From contig NZ_JAKKFF010000571.1 of NCBI RefSeq assembly GCF_022229015.1, positions 9-51,516 of the forward strand: DNA of 51,508 nucleotides, given 5' to 3'. The translations under genes and the position numbers were made by a program. The notes beneath the pieces are model-generated. The model was given only the letters and a program-made list of their open reading frames with translations. It was not told where the DNA came from and did not search any database. This stretch comes from Micromonospora foliorum (lineage in GTDB: Bacteria; Actinomycetota; Actinomycetes; Mycobacteriales; Micromonosporaceae). Positions 34,721 to 42,527 of the stretch are shown piece after piece; the stretch's first letter is position 1, and every line of letters starts with the position of its first letter.

Positions 34721-35386
34721 ATGACGTTCCAGCGGGCGCGCAGCGAGGAGCAGCGTGAGGTCCGGCGCCGGGCCATCCTGGAGACGACCTCGGCGATGCT
34801 CGACGAGATGTCGGTGGCCGAGGTGACCCTGAACGAGCTGAGCCGGCGGGTCGGCCTGGCCAAGACGGCGGTGCTGCGCTACTTCGAGTCCCGCGAGGCG
34901 GTCCTGCTCGACCTGATGGACGACCGGACGACGACCTGGCTGGCCGAGCTGGACCAGGAGCTGGCCCACGGTGTCGACCTGAGCCGGCCGACGAGGGAAC
35001 GGGCGGAGCAGACGGCCGACGTACTCAGCCGGTCGCTCGCCGCCCAGACGGTGCTCTGCGATCTCTTCGGCGCGCAGGGCGGGGTGCTCGAGCACAACGT
35101 CTCGGTCGAGGCGGTCCGCCGGCACAAGCGGGCCGCACTGGGCAACCTCGCGGTGATGGCCGGCCTCGTCCGGCGGCACCTGCCCGAGCTCGGCGACAAC
35201 GCCGAGCTGTTCTGCCTGAACACCTTGATCATGGGTGGCGCGCTGTCCGCCTACACCTCACCGCCGCCGAGCCTGCTCGCCGTCTACGAGTCCGAGCCGG
35301 CGCTCGCGGTCCACCATGTCGACCTACGGACAGCCCTGCGGCTCGCGATCATCACGTCGCTCGTCGGCATACTGCCGCGCTCCTGA
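34721..35386 (+). CDS. TetR-family regulator
   Basis: The 221-aa protein carries a TetR helix-turn-helix at about 13-60 (RRRAILETTSAMLDEMSVAEVTLNELSRRVGLAKTAVLRYFESREAVLLDLM). The ligand domain contains LGNLAVMAGLVRRHLPELGDNAELFCLNTLIMGGAL. It looks like the subgroup that controls adjacent SDR or transporter genes. Divergent arrangement and three palindromes in the spacer suggest it represses the SDR gene and itself. Past the stop there are 150 bp to the next gene with no feature recognised. Confidence 0.92.
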   Translation: MTFQRARSEEQREVRRRAILETTSAMLDEMSVAEVTLNELSRRVGLAKTAVLRYFESREAVLLDLMDDRTTTWLAELDQELAHGVDLSRPTRERAEQTADVLSRSLAAQTVLCDLFGAQGGVLEHNVSVEAVRRHKRAALGNLAVMAGLVRRHLPELGDNAELFCLNTLIMGGALSAYTSPPPSLLAVYESEPALAVHHVDLRTALRLAIITSLVGILPRS

Positions 35387-35536
35387 GTCGGGAAGTCTCT
35401 CGTCACTGCTCGAACCACTCCCCCACCTGCTGCTGCACAGCGACGGGTGATCGTTGCCGGCTTTCCGCGCTCACGATCTTCGTGGTGATCGCTGTAGCCG
35501 ACAGCCAACCCTGCCGACAGTTATGAAACGCCCCGG

Positions 35537-35878
35537 TCACCGCCCCTGGCGGGCGGCCTCGCCAGAGAGGGATCGCGGGTACCGGAGGGCGCTCAGCAGG
35601 GCGGTGACGACAGCAGCTACCAGCAAGATTCTCACCACGTGGAACACCACCGCGTCGCCCGTGGAGTCCGGCGGGAAGATGTCCTTGACGAGCAGGCCGA
35701 CGCCCAATCCCAGCCCCACGCAGGCATGCGTCGCGGCCCGCAGGCGTGGAAGGGGCTGTTGGCGGCCGAAGATCCGGGGCACGGCCGTGCCCCCACGGCT
35801 CCTGACGAGCAGCACGGCGGCCATGGCCAGGTTGGCCGCCGCGCACCCGACAGCCAAGACCACGTCCACGGGTTCCAT
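35537..35878 (-). CDS. Small polytopic membrane protein, unknown
   Basis: This is a 113-aa product from ATG 35878 (MEPVDVVLAVGCAAANLAMAAVLLV). Three helices are visible: about 5-25, 56-70 (THACVGLGLGVGLLV) and 83-103 (VVFHVVRILLVAAVVTALLSAL), with a basic loop in between. An alternative ATG at 35902 would add eight residues; neither has a clear ribosome site. The frame continues upstream but would overlap the opposite GH43 gene's leader. No family recognised. Confidence 0.6.
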   Translation of the reverse strand: MEPVDVVLAVGCAAANLAMAAVLLVRSRGGTAVPRIFGRQQPLPRLRAATHACVGLGLGVGLLVKDIFPPDSTGDAVVFHVVRILLVAAVVTALLSALRYPRSLSGEAARQGR

Positions 35879-36023
35879 GGGTCCGAACGCTAGCGCACCC
35901 ATGCCCGCCAGCGACTGCCAGATCCGAGGCCGGCTCGCGGAAACACTGTGGAACAGCAACGCCTGCCCTAATCTATGGGTGTCGATTTCTGCCTCCAGCT
36001 CCATCCGAGGAGAGGAGCCCCTC

Positions 36024-37097
36024 GTGAACGTCGGTAGCCGAACCCTTCCGCGACTCCTCTCCTTCCTGCTGGCCATCGTGCTCGCCACCGGCCTGCCCCT
36101 ACTCGGCGCCGCGCCTGCGGCGGCCGGGCAGACCAGCCTGCGAGCCGCCGACCCCAGCGTGATCCGCGTCGGCGGCACCTACATCTCCGTCCAGTCGGTC
36201 AACGGCGGGATCGCCGTGCGGCAGGCGGCCTCTCCCGACGCGCTGGCCGCCGCACCCGCGCGGCAGGTCTGGACGGACAGCCGCAACCTCGGTGAGGTCT
36301 GGGCCCCGGAGATCGTCACCGATGGCGGCCGGTACTACATCTACTTCTCGGCCGGGCGCGGCACCGCCCACCGCATGTACGCGATCCACTCGGCGTCACC
36401 GGCCAGCGGCTACACCGCCGAGCGGCAACTCGCGCTGCCCGACGGCAGGTGGGCCATCGACGGCAGCCTGTTCACCTTCAACGGGCAGCGGTGGTTCGTC
36501 TGGTCGGGTTGGGCCGGGGACACCAACGTCGAACAGAACATCTACCTCAGCCGGATGAGCGACCCGCTCACCCCGACCGGTGGCCGGTACGTCATCTCCC
36601 TACCACGGGAGAGCTGGGAGCGCGTCGTCGGCAACCCGTACATCAACGAGTCCCCCGAGGCGATCAGGGACCCTAACGGGCAGCTCCACATCGTCTACTC
36701 CGCCAACGGCAGCTGGAGCGACCAGTACTGCCTCGCCGACCTACGGCTGCGCGCCGGCGGCGACCCGACGTACGTGTGGGACTGGTACAAGTCGAACGGC
36801 TGCCTGTTCGGCTCGAACCGGGCCACCATGATGGCCGGCTGGGATCCCACCCTGCACGTGAACGGGCCTGGCCACCACAGCTTCGTGCTGCTCAACGGCG
36901 ACATCGCCACCAGCCCACCCGCCGGGCCGAGGTTCCCGCTGATGTACCACGGGGTGCCCAAGGGCACCGCGTACTCCTGGGCGAACCGCTACTGGTACAC
37001 CGGCACCTTCTGCTGGTGGGGCAACACCACCTACCGCCGCGCCAACGTGCCCGGCCCGACGACCGACACCGGGTTCAGCATCAAGTTCTTCGAGTGA
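36024..37097 (+). CDS. Secreted glycoside hydrolase family 43-like protein
   Basis: The 357-aa protein starts with a Sec leader (LPRLLSFLLAIVLATGLPLLGAAPAAAGQ). It carries the five-blade propeller marks of GH43: ADPSVIRVGGTYIS with the putative base Asp, WAPEIVTDGGRYYIYFSAG, AIDGSLFTFNGQRWFVWSG with the pKa-modulating Asp, and NESPEAIRDPNGQLHIVYSANGSW with the putative acid Glu. Related enzymes cut arabinan or other arabinose- and xylose-containing polymers outside the cell; the exact linkage is open. GGAG lies 8 bp before GTG 36024. A strong terminator follows. Confidence 0.87.
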   Translation: MNVGSRTLPRLLSFLLAIVLATGLPLLGAAPAAAGQTSLRAADPSVIRVGGTYISVQSVNGGIAVRQAASPDALAAAPARQVWTDSRNLGEVWAPEIVTDGGRYYIYFSAGRGTAHRMYAIHSASPASGYTAERQLALPDGRWAIDGSLFTFNGQRWFVWSGWAGDTNVEQNIYLSRMSDPLTPTGGRYVISLPRESWERVVGNPYINESPEAIRDPNGQLHIVYSANGSWSDQYCLADLRLRAGGDPTYVWDWYKSNGCLFGSNRATMMAGWDPTLHVNGPGHHSFVLLNGDIATSPPAGPRFPLMYHGVPKGTAYSWANRYWYTGTFCWWGNTTYRRANVPGPTTDTGFSIKFFE

Positions 37098-37160
37098 TCC
37101 GGACGTACATCCTGGCCCTTCGCCGGCTGCCGCCCGGCGCTCGGCAAGCAACACCCTTCG

Positions 37161-37194
37161 ACCGCGGCGGGACCCCTTCGGGTCCCGCCGCGGT
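37161..37194 (+). terminator. Intrinsic terminator after GH43 gene
   Basis: A perfect 15-bp stem (ACCGCGGCGGGACCC, 37161-37175, with its complement at 37180-37194) closes on a CTTC tetraloop and is followed by TTTC. It lies 63 bp after the GH43 stop. Confidence 0.92.
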
Positions 37195-37342
37195 TTCGCA
37201 TTCCCGGCCGACGGCGGGATCGACTCAGGCTTCTTGCGACCGACCTGCCCGAGGCGCCGGGGTCACCCGGCCTCCGTGAAGGTGAGTGGATCGTGCTCGA
37301 CGCCGGCGTCGCAGCATGATTACTTTCATCACCCACGAGTGC

Positions 37343-37363
37343 GATCTTAAGAAAATTAAGATC
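37343..37363. promoter_or_regulatory. A/T-rich inverted repeat in DUF2089 promoter
   Basis: GATCTTAA (37343-37350) and TTAAGATC (37356-37363) are perfect complements around GAAAA, 42 bp before ATG 37406. The surrounding 90 bp (about 37315-37405) is unusually A/T-rich and has TTGAAG twice in a row from 37371. This looks like a regulated promoter, possibly an operator for the DUF2089 protein itself. Confidence 0.6.
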
Positions 37364-37405
37364 AGCCTCTTTGAAGTTGAAGTTTTCTGAGTTACAAATT
37401 CAGGT

Positions 37406-37783
37406 ATGACAGAGCAGGCGATGGACTGGCAGGAACTCACCAGCCTGACGCGAGGGCAGCCGTTCGTCGTCGAGCGGGTGCGCCTGGCGAGCAACGGCGT
37501 CGCGATCGAGGGTGAGTTCGAGCCACCGCAACTGGCTCAGCTCACCGTCGATGATCAGGTTTTCGTCACGGCGTTCGTGCGCTGCCACGGTTCGATCAAG
37601 GAGATGGAACGCATCTTCGGGGTGAGCTACCCGACGATCAAGTCACGGCTCAACCGGATCACGCAGATGCTCGACTTCGTCGAGACCGACCCGGCGCCCT
37701 CACGAGCCGACATCATCGACCGGTTGCGCCGCGGTGAGATCACCGCACAGCAGGCGTTGGCCGAGCTGGACCGCCGGACGTGA
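37406..37783 (+). CDS. DUF2089 family helix-turn-helix protein
   Basis: The 125-aa protein matches DUF2089. QLTVDDQVFVTAFVRCHGSIKEMERIFGVSYPTIKSRLNRI (about 45-90) reads as a sigma-70 region 4-like DNA-binding helix-turn-helix, and the end has ADIIDRLRRGEITAQQALAEL, a short SHOCT-like helical pair. It is likely a transcription regulator. The first gene of a three-gene operon, its stop overlaps the next start (TGATG at 37781-37785). ATG 37406 has only a weak ribosome site; ATG 37421 is an alternative. Confidence 0.85.
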   Translation: MTEQAMDWQELTSLTRGQPFVVERVRLASNGVAIEGEFEPPQLAQLTVDDQVFVTAFVRCHGSIKEMERIFGVSYPTIKSRLNRITQMLDFVETDPAPSRADIIDRLRRGEITAQQALAELDRRT

Positions 37784-38040
37784 TGCCGCAGTTGGTGACC
37801 GTCAAGGTCAACCGCCCGGACCGCCGGCCCATCCGCGTCTGGGTTCCGGTGCTCCCCGTGGTGCTCGTGCTCTTCCCGGTCGTGGTCCTGGTCGTGCTGG
37901 CGGCGATCGTGGCCTGCGTCGTGTTCCGCATCGGTGTGGTGCGGGCACTCGGCGCCGCCTGGCGTGTCATCTCCGCGCTGCGCGGCGCCCGCTTCGACAT
38001 CGAGCAGGGCCGCCTGGCCGTGTTCGTGGCTATCCGATAG
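37783..38040 (+). CDS. Small membrane protein in DUF2089 operon
   Basis: This 85-aa product has one long, very hydrophobic region (WVPVLPVVLVLFPVVVLVVLAAIVACVVF, about 23-51) after a basic N terminus, enough for one or two helices. An amphipathic part (GAAWRVISALRGARFDIEQGRLAVFV) follows. It overlaps the DUF2089 stop by one base, so translation is coupled. GTG 37780 is an alternative start. No family recognised. Position suggests it works with the DUF2089 regulator and the SHOCT-like protein, perhaps in envelope sensing; that is inference. Confidence 0.75.
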   Translation: MPQLVTVKVNRPDRRPIRVWVPVLPVVLVLFPVVVLVVLAAIVACVVFRIGVVRALGAAWRVISALRGARFDIEQGRLAVFVAIR

Positions 38041-38051
38041 GAGAGGTTCGA

Positions 38052-38474
38052 ATGACCGAACAACGCAGGGACATCCTCGACATGCTGGCCGCCGGCAAGA
38101 TCACGGCCGAGGAGGCGGAGCAGCTCATCGCCGCGCTCGAACGGGACCACGCCCCGGCGACGGCGAGTCACGACGTCCGACCGAAGGGCAAGGTGAGGTA
38201 CCTGAGGGTGATGGTGGACGCCACCGACAACGGCGAGCCGTCGCGGGTCAACGTGCGGGTGCCACTGCAACTGCTGCGGGCTGGCGTACGGCTGGCGGCG
38301 CTGGTCCCGCCGCAGGCCCTGGTCAAGGCCAATGCCTCACTCAGCGACTCGGGCGTGCCGATCGACCTGACGCAGCTCAAGCCCGAGCAGTTGGAGGCGC
38401 TCGTGGAGCACCTCGACGACATGACCGTGGAGGTGGATTCACCCGATGCCACCGTGCGGGTCTTCTGCGAGTAG
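38052..38474 (+). CDS. SHOCT-like N-terminal domain protein (YvlB/LiaX-like arrangement)
   Basis: The 140-aa protein begins with a SHOCT-like helical pair, RRDILDMLAAGKITAEEAEQLIAAL, the same type as the end of the DUF2089 protein two genes upstream. The rest (VRYLRVMVDATDNGEPSRVNVRVPLQLLRAGVRL to VEVDSPDATVRVFCE) is beta-rich, as in proteins joined to DUF4097-like or LiaX-like domains in Gram-positive envelope-stress operons. GGAGAGG lies 6 bp before ATG 38052. The operon ends with two hairpin terminators. Confidence 0.82.
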   Translation: MTEQRRDILDMLAAGKITAEEAEQLIAALERDHAPATASHDVRPKGKVRYLRVMVDATDNGEPSRVNVRVPLQLLRAGVRLAALVPPQALVKANASLSDSGVPIDLTQLKPEQLEALVEHLDDMTVEVDSPDATVRVFCE

Positions 38475-38495
38475 GCGCCGTCCGATGGGACGGCC

Positions 38496-38527
38496 CCTCG
38501 AGAGGGTGCTGGAACACCCTCCCGAGG
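38496..38527 (+). terminator. Hairpin terminator 1 after DUF2089 operon
   Basis: A 13-bp stem with one mismatch (CCTCGAGAGGGTG, 38496-38508, with 38515-38527) and a 6-nt loop lies 21 bp after the stop. Confidence 0.75.
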
Positions 38528-38595
38528 CTGCGCCCGCCGCAGCAGAGCACAGGTGAACTGCCAACCTGAAGTTTAGCCACTCACCAGCGAACCAA

Positions 38596-38627
38596 CGGAG
38601 GGACCACTCGGACGAGTGGTCCCTCCG
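38596..38627. terminator. Hairpin terminator 2, perfect 15-bp stem
   Basis: CGGAGGGACCACTCG (38596-38610) pairs perfectly with 38613-38627 over a 2-nt loop. It backs up the first hairpin and isolates the operon from the I36-like gene. The rest of the 388-bp gap (38475-38862) holds only the palindrome at 38736 and the promoter of the next gene. Confidence 0.85.
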
Positions 38628-38735
38628 CGCCGTCCCCCGCCGCCCACCGACCACCCCCGCGCGGGCGCACCTGGGCGCCCCTTACCAAACCCCGGGCGGA
38701 CCTCAGCGGCAGCCCGGGAAACGCCGGACAGGGTC

Positions 38736-38759
38736 GACATTCGAACTGGTTCGAATGTC
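38736..38759. promoter_or_regulatory. 24-bp perfect palindrome, candidate operator
   Basis: GACATTCGAAC and its exact complement GTTCGAATGTC are separated by TG, 104 bp before the I36-like start. It contains TCGAAC/GTTCGA half-sites as in actinobacterial LexA boxes, but the spacer is 2 bp rather than the usual 4, so LexA binding is doubtful. No T-run follows, arguing against a terminator. Confidence 0.65.
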
Positions 38760-38862
38760 TCGGCTACGCCGCTATCCCCGGGGTTGACTGACGCCGTCCA
38801 CACCGGTGCCACCAGCACAATCACTCAGCTCCGGCAGAAGGATCCCCAAGCTAAGGAGACTC

Positions 38863-39330
38863 ATGAAGCGACAAATCCTGGCGTTCTTCGGTGCGTTGGC
38901 GCTGGCGGCCGGCGGGCTCCTGGCCGTGGCCAGCCCGGCCCAGGCGGCGACGTCGCGCAACGGCGTGTGCGAGAGCGGCGAACTGTGCATGTGGCAGCAC
39001 CCCGACCTGCGGGGCGGTCGCTACGACACCCTCTCGACCACTGCGAACTTCAATCAATGGTCGTTCGTAGCTGCCTGCACCTCGGACTGCTTGCTGCATG
39101 ACAACGTCAGCTCGCTGCGCAACTACGACCCGGTGAATGCGGTCCGCCTCTTCGAGCACGAGAACTACCAGGGCCTCTACTTCTGGCGTCAGAAAGCCAA
39201 CAGCGGCCAGTCCGACGAGGCCCTGAACCTGACGCTGGACCGCGACCAGAACGGGAACGACTGGAACGACCGATTCGACTCGTTCTGCTTTGTCTGGGCC
39301 GGCCAGCCGCAAACCCGCTGCCGCCCGTAG
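38863..39330 (+). CDS. Secreted peptidase inhibitor I36-like protein
   Basis: The 155-aa protein has a Sec leader (MKRQILAFFGALALAAGGLLAVASPAQA, cut near residue 28). A beta-gamma-crystallin-like domain follows with CESGELCMWQHPDLRGGRYDTL, VSSLRNYDPVNAVRLFEHENYQGLYFW and a C-terminal FCFVWAGQPQTRC. Several Cys likely pair. This fits the peptidase-inhibitor family I36 of streptomycetes (SMI-like), though many members have no proven inhibitory role. AAGGAG is placed 6 bp before ATG 38863. Confidence 0.85.
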   Translation: MKRQILAFFGALALAAGGLLAVASPAQAATSRNGVCESGELCMWQHPDLRGGRYDTLSTTANFNQWSFVAACTSDCLLHDNVSSLRNYDPVNAVRLFEHENYQGLYFWRQKANSGQSDEALNLTLDRDQNGNDWNDRFDSFCFVWAGQPQTRCRP

Positions 39331-39339
39331 GACCGCATC

Positions 39340-39385
39340 GAGGGGCTCGCGTCGGCCGTGAGGTAGCGGGCGACGCGAGCCCCTC
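39340..39385. terminator. Long hairpin between secreted genes
   Basis: A perfect 15-bp stem (GAGGGGCTCGCGTCG at 39340-39354, with 39371-39385) with a 16-nt loop begins 10 bp after the I36-like stop. Confidence 0.82.
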
Positions 39386-39404
39386 CACCCTGAGCGAGGT
39401 CTTC

Positions 39405-40280
39405 ATGCCCACAATCCATAGGCAATTCGCGGCCCTGATGCTGGCCTGTCTGACCGTCGGTGCCGGGGCCGCCTGTGACCCGAGCGGGCCCGCGCAGCGG
39501 CCCGCCGGGCCATCACCGGTGGCGACCATGAGCCTTCCGTTGGACCGACTGTTTCCGTCCGGGGACGAGGACCTGCTTCTCCAGCGGGCCGAGGCGAAAC
39601 TTGTCGTGGCCTGCATGCGCCGACTCGGCATTTCCTACCGGCCGCCGGAACCGCACCACACCGACCCGGCTGCCACCCGCGACGGGTTGTACGGCCTGGT
39701 GGAGCACGACAAGGCGCACCGCCTCGGTTACCACGCCGCACCCGGCGGTGAGGCGGCTGAGGACAAGCCTCCACCGCCTCCGGAAAAGACGGCGCTGGCG
39801 CTGACCGGCACCCGGTTCGGCACCGACGGACCCGAGCCGGCCGGCGGCCGGATCCCTGAGGGCGGCTGCCTCGGCGAGGCGAACCGGCGCCTGACCGAGG
39901 GCGCGCCACCGATCGGCGAATCGCTCCTGTACGACATGGCCCTGCGAGCCGGCCAACAGGCAGAGCAGGACATGCGCGTTCAGGCCGCCTTCCGGGCCTG
40001 GTCGACGTGCATGGCCGGCAAGGGGTTCGCCTACGCCGACCCATGGCAGGCCAACGACGACCCGAAGTGGAGCACCGACCACCCCAGCGACGTGGAGCGC
40101 CGGACCGCGGTGGCCGACGTAGGGTGCAAGGACAGCACAGACCTCGTGACGATCTGGCAGGCGGCGATGGTCGAGCACCAGCAGCGCACGATCGCGAGCC
40201 GCTCCGCCGACATCGAACGCTACGAGCAGGCCAAGAGCGTCCGACTCGCCAACGGCCGACGCGTGCTGGCGACGAGGTGA
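39405..40280 (+). CDS. Secreted lipoprotein, unknown function
   Basis: The 291-aa protein has a lipobox leader, FAALMLACLTVGAGAAC, with lipidation at Cys24. The mature part has no repeats and several spaced Cys (VACMRRLGISY, EGGCLGEANRRL, STCMAGKGFAY, DVGCKDSTDL), probably two disulfides. The CMxxxG-F/Y pattern appears twice and recalls a duplicated unit seen in many actinomycete hypothetical lipoproteins. The function is unknown. Its promoter must lie within or near the hairpin region 20 bp upstream, or it is read through from the I36-like gene. Confidence 0.82.
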   Translation: MPTIHRQFAALMLACLTVGAGAACDPSGPAQRPAGPSPVATMSLPLDRLFPSGDEDLLLQRAEAKLVVACMRRLGISYRPPEPHHTDPAATRDGLYGLVEHDKAHRLGYHAAPGGEAAEDKPPPPPEKTALALTGTRFGTDGPEPAGGRIPEGGCLGEANRRLTEGAPPIGESLLYDMALRAGQQAEQDMRVQAAFRAWSTCMAGKGFAYADPWQANDDPKWSTDHPSDVERRTAVADVGCKDSTDLVTIWQAAMVEHQQRTIASRSADIERYEQAKSVRLANGRRVLATR

Positions 40281-40308
40281 GACAAGCCGCGACCTGCGGG
40301 TAGGTCGG

Positions 40309-40604
40309 TCAGCGGGTCAGGCCGACCAACGTGGCCAGTCGCGCCACACCGGCCGGCGCCGGCTGCGCGCGGGCGACATCGGCGATCACGGTACGCGCCA
40401 ACGGCCGGCACCGAACCTCAGCCGGCGCCACGCTGTCCGCGTCGACGAGCGCGCGGGCAGCGCCGCGCACGTCACCCACGTGGAGGTACGCCCGCGCGAC
40501 ATCCACCAGATACGCGCCCCGATACTCGGCCGGCAACCGCCGCCATGCCCCCCGCCGAACAATCGTCGCGTGCCGCCGCACCGCCTCGCCGGCATTGCCC
40601 CGTT
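40309..40604 (-). pseudogene. Truncated XRE/TPR regulator (C-terminal fragment)
   Basis: The reading frame encodes the last 98 or so residues of a protein very like the C terminus of the XRE/TPR gene at 43491: RRLPAEYRGAYLVDVARAYL and the final GVARLATLVGLTR match. The DNA match is ungapped over 286 bp (40319-40604 against 43501-43786), with about 37 differences by hand count (87% identity). Upstream of 40604 the match stops abruptly, so the helix-turn-helix half is gone. A start codon at 40623 exists but is likely not used. Confidence 0.85.
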
Positions 40605-40643
40605 CATTAGTTTGCGGTCCCACCCGGGGGCGGTGGGAAGGAC

Positions 40644-41177
40644 TTACCTTTGCTCCTTACTCCACTGCCACAGAGCCCTGTCCAAGGTCCTTAGGTCGGT
40701 CTCCACTCGGTCAGCTAGTGCGCTGCAAACCTCCAGGTACCGTGTGTAGCTCGACCTGCGACCCAACTCGCCATGGGCCCGTAGCGTCTCAATCGCCCGG
40801 TAGTCGATGACCGTGAACACCGACGGGTCGCAGACCGTGAGTAGCGCACTCGCTATCGGCACGCCGACACCATTGAGAAGGCTTAGGACTCGATGCCGCA
40901 GCCGCTGAGGTGCCGCTAGCGCCATGCGCGTGACGTCTTCGATGTCGCTATCGCTGTTGCGGGCGACATACGTCGTCGATCGTGGGCTCTTCCAGCGGAC
41001 CACTTCTAGAAGGTCGCGCCGGTTGTAGTAGCCCCGCTTGGCCACAACAGGCCCAATCCGTCCGAAGACGTCAAACTCCCGCTGCTTCACCTGGTACTGG
41101 CCACTCCAGCGCTGCACGAACTCCTTCGTAATCGCCGCATCCGCGCTGGCGAGATCAAGCTGATGTACCGAGGCCAT
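40644..41177 (-). CDS. Unknown protein with HhH-GPD-like segment
   Basis: A 177-aa product I do not recognise. FVQRWSGQYQVKQREFDVFGRIGPVVAKRGYYNRRDLLEVVRWKSPRS forms the first part. RHRVLSLLNGVGVPIASALLTVCDP followed by FTVIDYRAIETLRA recalls the helix-hairpin-helix and following acidic helix of HhH-GPD base-excision glycosylases, but the catalytic Lys is not clear. ATG 41177 is fixed by GGAG 6 bp upstream, even though the frame is open to 41273. It ends the cassette with the exonuclease and the 234-aa gene, all minus strand. A nucleic-acid role is inference from neighbours. Confidence 0.65.
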   Translation of the reverse strand: MASVHQLDLASADAAITKEFVQRWSGQYQVKQREFDVFGRIGPVVAKRGYYNRRDLLEVVRWKSPRSTTYVARNSDSDIEDVTRMALAAPQRLRHRVLSLLNGVGVPIASALLTVCDPSVFTVIDYRAIETLRAHGELGRRSSYTRYLEVCSALADRVETDLRTLDRALWQWSKEQR

Positions 41178-41293
41178 CGTTGCTCCGTTGGTCAAGTGAG
41201 TGACAAGGGCCACCCGACCAGGTCGGTTCGCGCTGGGCGACGTTCCGACAATCAGCTCGGAGCCTCGCCGCACGCCTGCGGCCTAGCGTGGCC

Positions 41294-42517
41294 CTAAGAC
41301 GCACCGACCGTGAGCCCGGCCAGCATGTTCTGGTAGGCGGCAGGGTGGACGATCGGGATGCCGTACTTGCGAGCGACCGTGGCCTTACCTGACATGGTGT
41401 CCGGGTCCGCCGCGATGAGAAGCCGCGTCTTCTTGGTGACGTTGTCGCCTACGAGGAGGCCCGCCATTCGTGCCTCGTCCTCCCACTCAGAACGCGGTGG
41501 ATCCATGGCACCGGTGAAGACGATTTTGTCGCCCGGCTGCAGCCGCCACCCGTTGGGACGCCGCTGACGTGGGATGTCGGTCGCTGCAGCAGCCAACGCC
41601 TCATCGACATCTGACCGTTGGAAGCCGAGCAACTCGGCCACCTCATCCAGATCGTGTCGTTCAGAACTGGTCAGGACGCCGTCTTCGAGCGCGACTCCCG
41701 CCAGGCTCGCCAGATAGGCCCGGTGGAGGTGCTCGATGTCGACACGGGCGAGCCCGAAAGTCTCCGCCGTGGCGACAAGTGCGTCTGCTTCCGTAGCCGA
41801 GATATGCCGGTCGAGGAGCGCCTGGTCGAGGAGGGCCAGGTAGGCGTCGCTCTCAAGCTCGGGCAACCGAGGCAGCCGGTCGACCAACCGAGCGAGGAAG
41901 TGCTGTTCCCGTTTGCCCGCTTCGCGGCGATGAACGGCCACCACGGAATTGGCTGGTATCGGAGGCCACAGGAGATCTGCCGCTGCCATTGCTGTGGTCG
42001 CCCACGGCGGCGGGTTACCAGCCGCTTGTAGGTAATAGCTCATCAGTTGGGCTGCGGCGCGGGCGTCGTGCAAGGCCGAGTGCGCCTGGTGCGGCGGCAG
42101 TCCGGCGAGGCGACAGCAGTCGCCGAGGCTTCGACCGGCCGAAGGCAGGAAATGCGGGGCCAGCCGCATAGTGCAGAGGCCGGGTGCCTGGTCGATCGGC
42201 GCTTCGATCCCGACGCGTCGATACTCGGCATGCAAAAACGGGGCGTCGAAGGTCAAATTGTGAGCGACCAGGACCCGGCCGCGCAGCAGGCCCGCAAGGT
42301 GACCAGCCACTTGTTCAAAGCCAGGTGCTCGCCGCGCTTCCGCAGCCGTGATGCCGTGGATGTGCTGCGGCCCGAGATCGCGATTCGGGTTGACCAGGCT
42401 GCACCACTCGCCGGTGGTCCGACCAGTCTCATCGAGGTGTACAACGGCGACTTCGACGATCCGATCGTGCCAACTGGTACGAAGACCCGTGGTTTCGAGG
42501 TCGATGACTGCGTACAT
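41294..42517 (-). CDS. DEDDh exonuclease with TerB-like and BRCT domains
   Basis: The 407-aa protein has a DnaQ-type 3'-5' exonuclease at 1-165: Asp6 and Glu8 (VIDLETTG), Asp91 (HNLTFDAPFL), and His146 and Asp151 (HSALHDARA). Residues about 218-300 form a helical TerB-like domain (YLALLDQALLDRHISATEADALVA, GVLTSSERHDLDEVAELLG), and 328-400 a BRCT domain (GDKIVFTGAM, KKTRLLIAADPDTMSGKATVARKYGIPIV). This combination is found in actinomycete accessory regions. It starts 10 bp after the 234-aa gene and is clearly in its operon. Confidence 0.9.
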   Translation of the reverse strand: MYAVIDLETTGLRTSWHDRIVEVAVVHLDETGRTTGEWCSLVNPNRDLGPQHIHGITAAEARRAPGFEQVAGHLAGLLRGRVLVAHNLTFDAPFLHAEYRRVGIEAPIDQAPGLCTMRLAPHFLPSAGRSLGDCCRLAGLPPHQAHSALHDARAAAQLMSYYLQAAGNPPPWATTAMAAADLLWPPIPANSVVAVHRREAGKREQHFLARLVDRLPRLPELESDAYLALLDQALLDRHISATEADALVATAETFGLARVDIEHLHRAYLASLAGVALEDGVLTSSERHDLDEVAELLGFQRSDVDEALAAAATDIPRQRRPNGWRLQPGDKIVFTGAMDPPRSEWEDEARMAGLLVGDNVTKKTRLLIAADPDTMSGKATVARKYGIPIVHPAAYQNMLAGLTVGAS

Positions 42518-42527
42518 GAGTGCCCCC

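Noticed and set aside
35387..35536. Transposase remnant between TetR and the small membrane gene
   Set aside because: A short minus-strand frame looked odd in composition but shows no DDE motif or terminal repeats.
38736..38759. LexA SOS box
   Set aside because: Half-sites fit but the spacer is 2 bp instead of 4, and the downstream gene is not an SOS gene.
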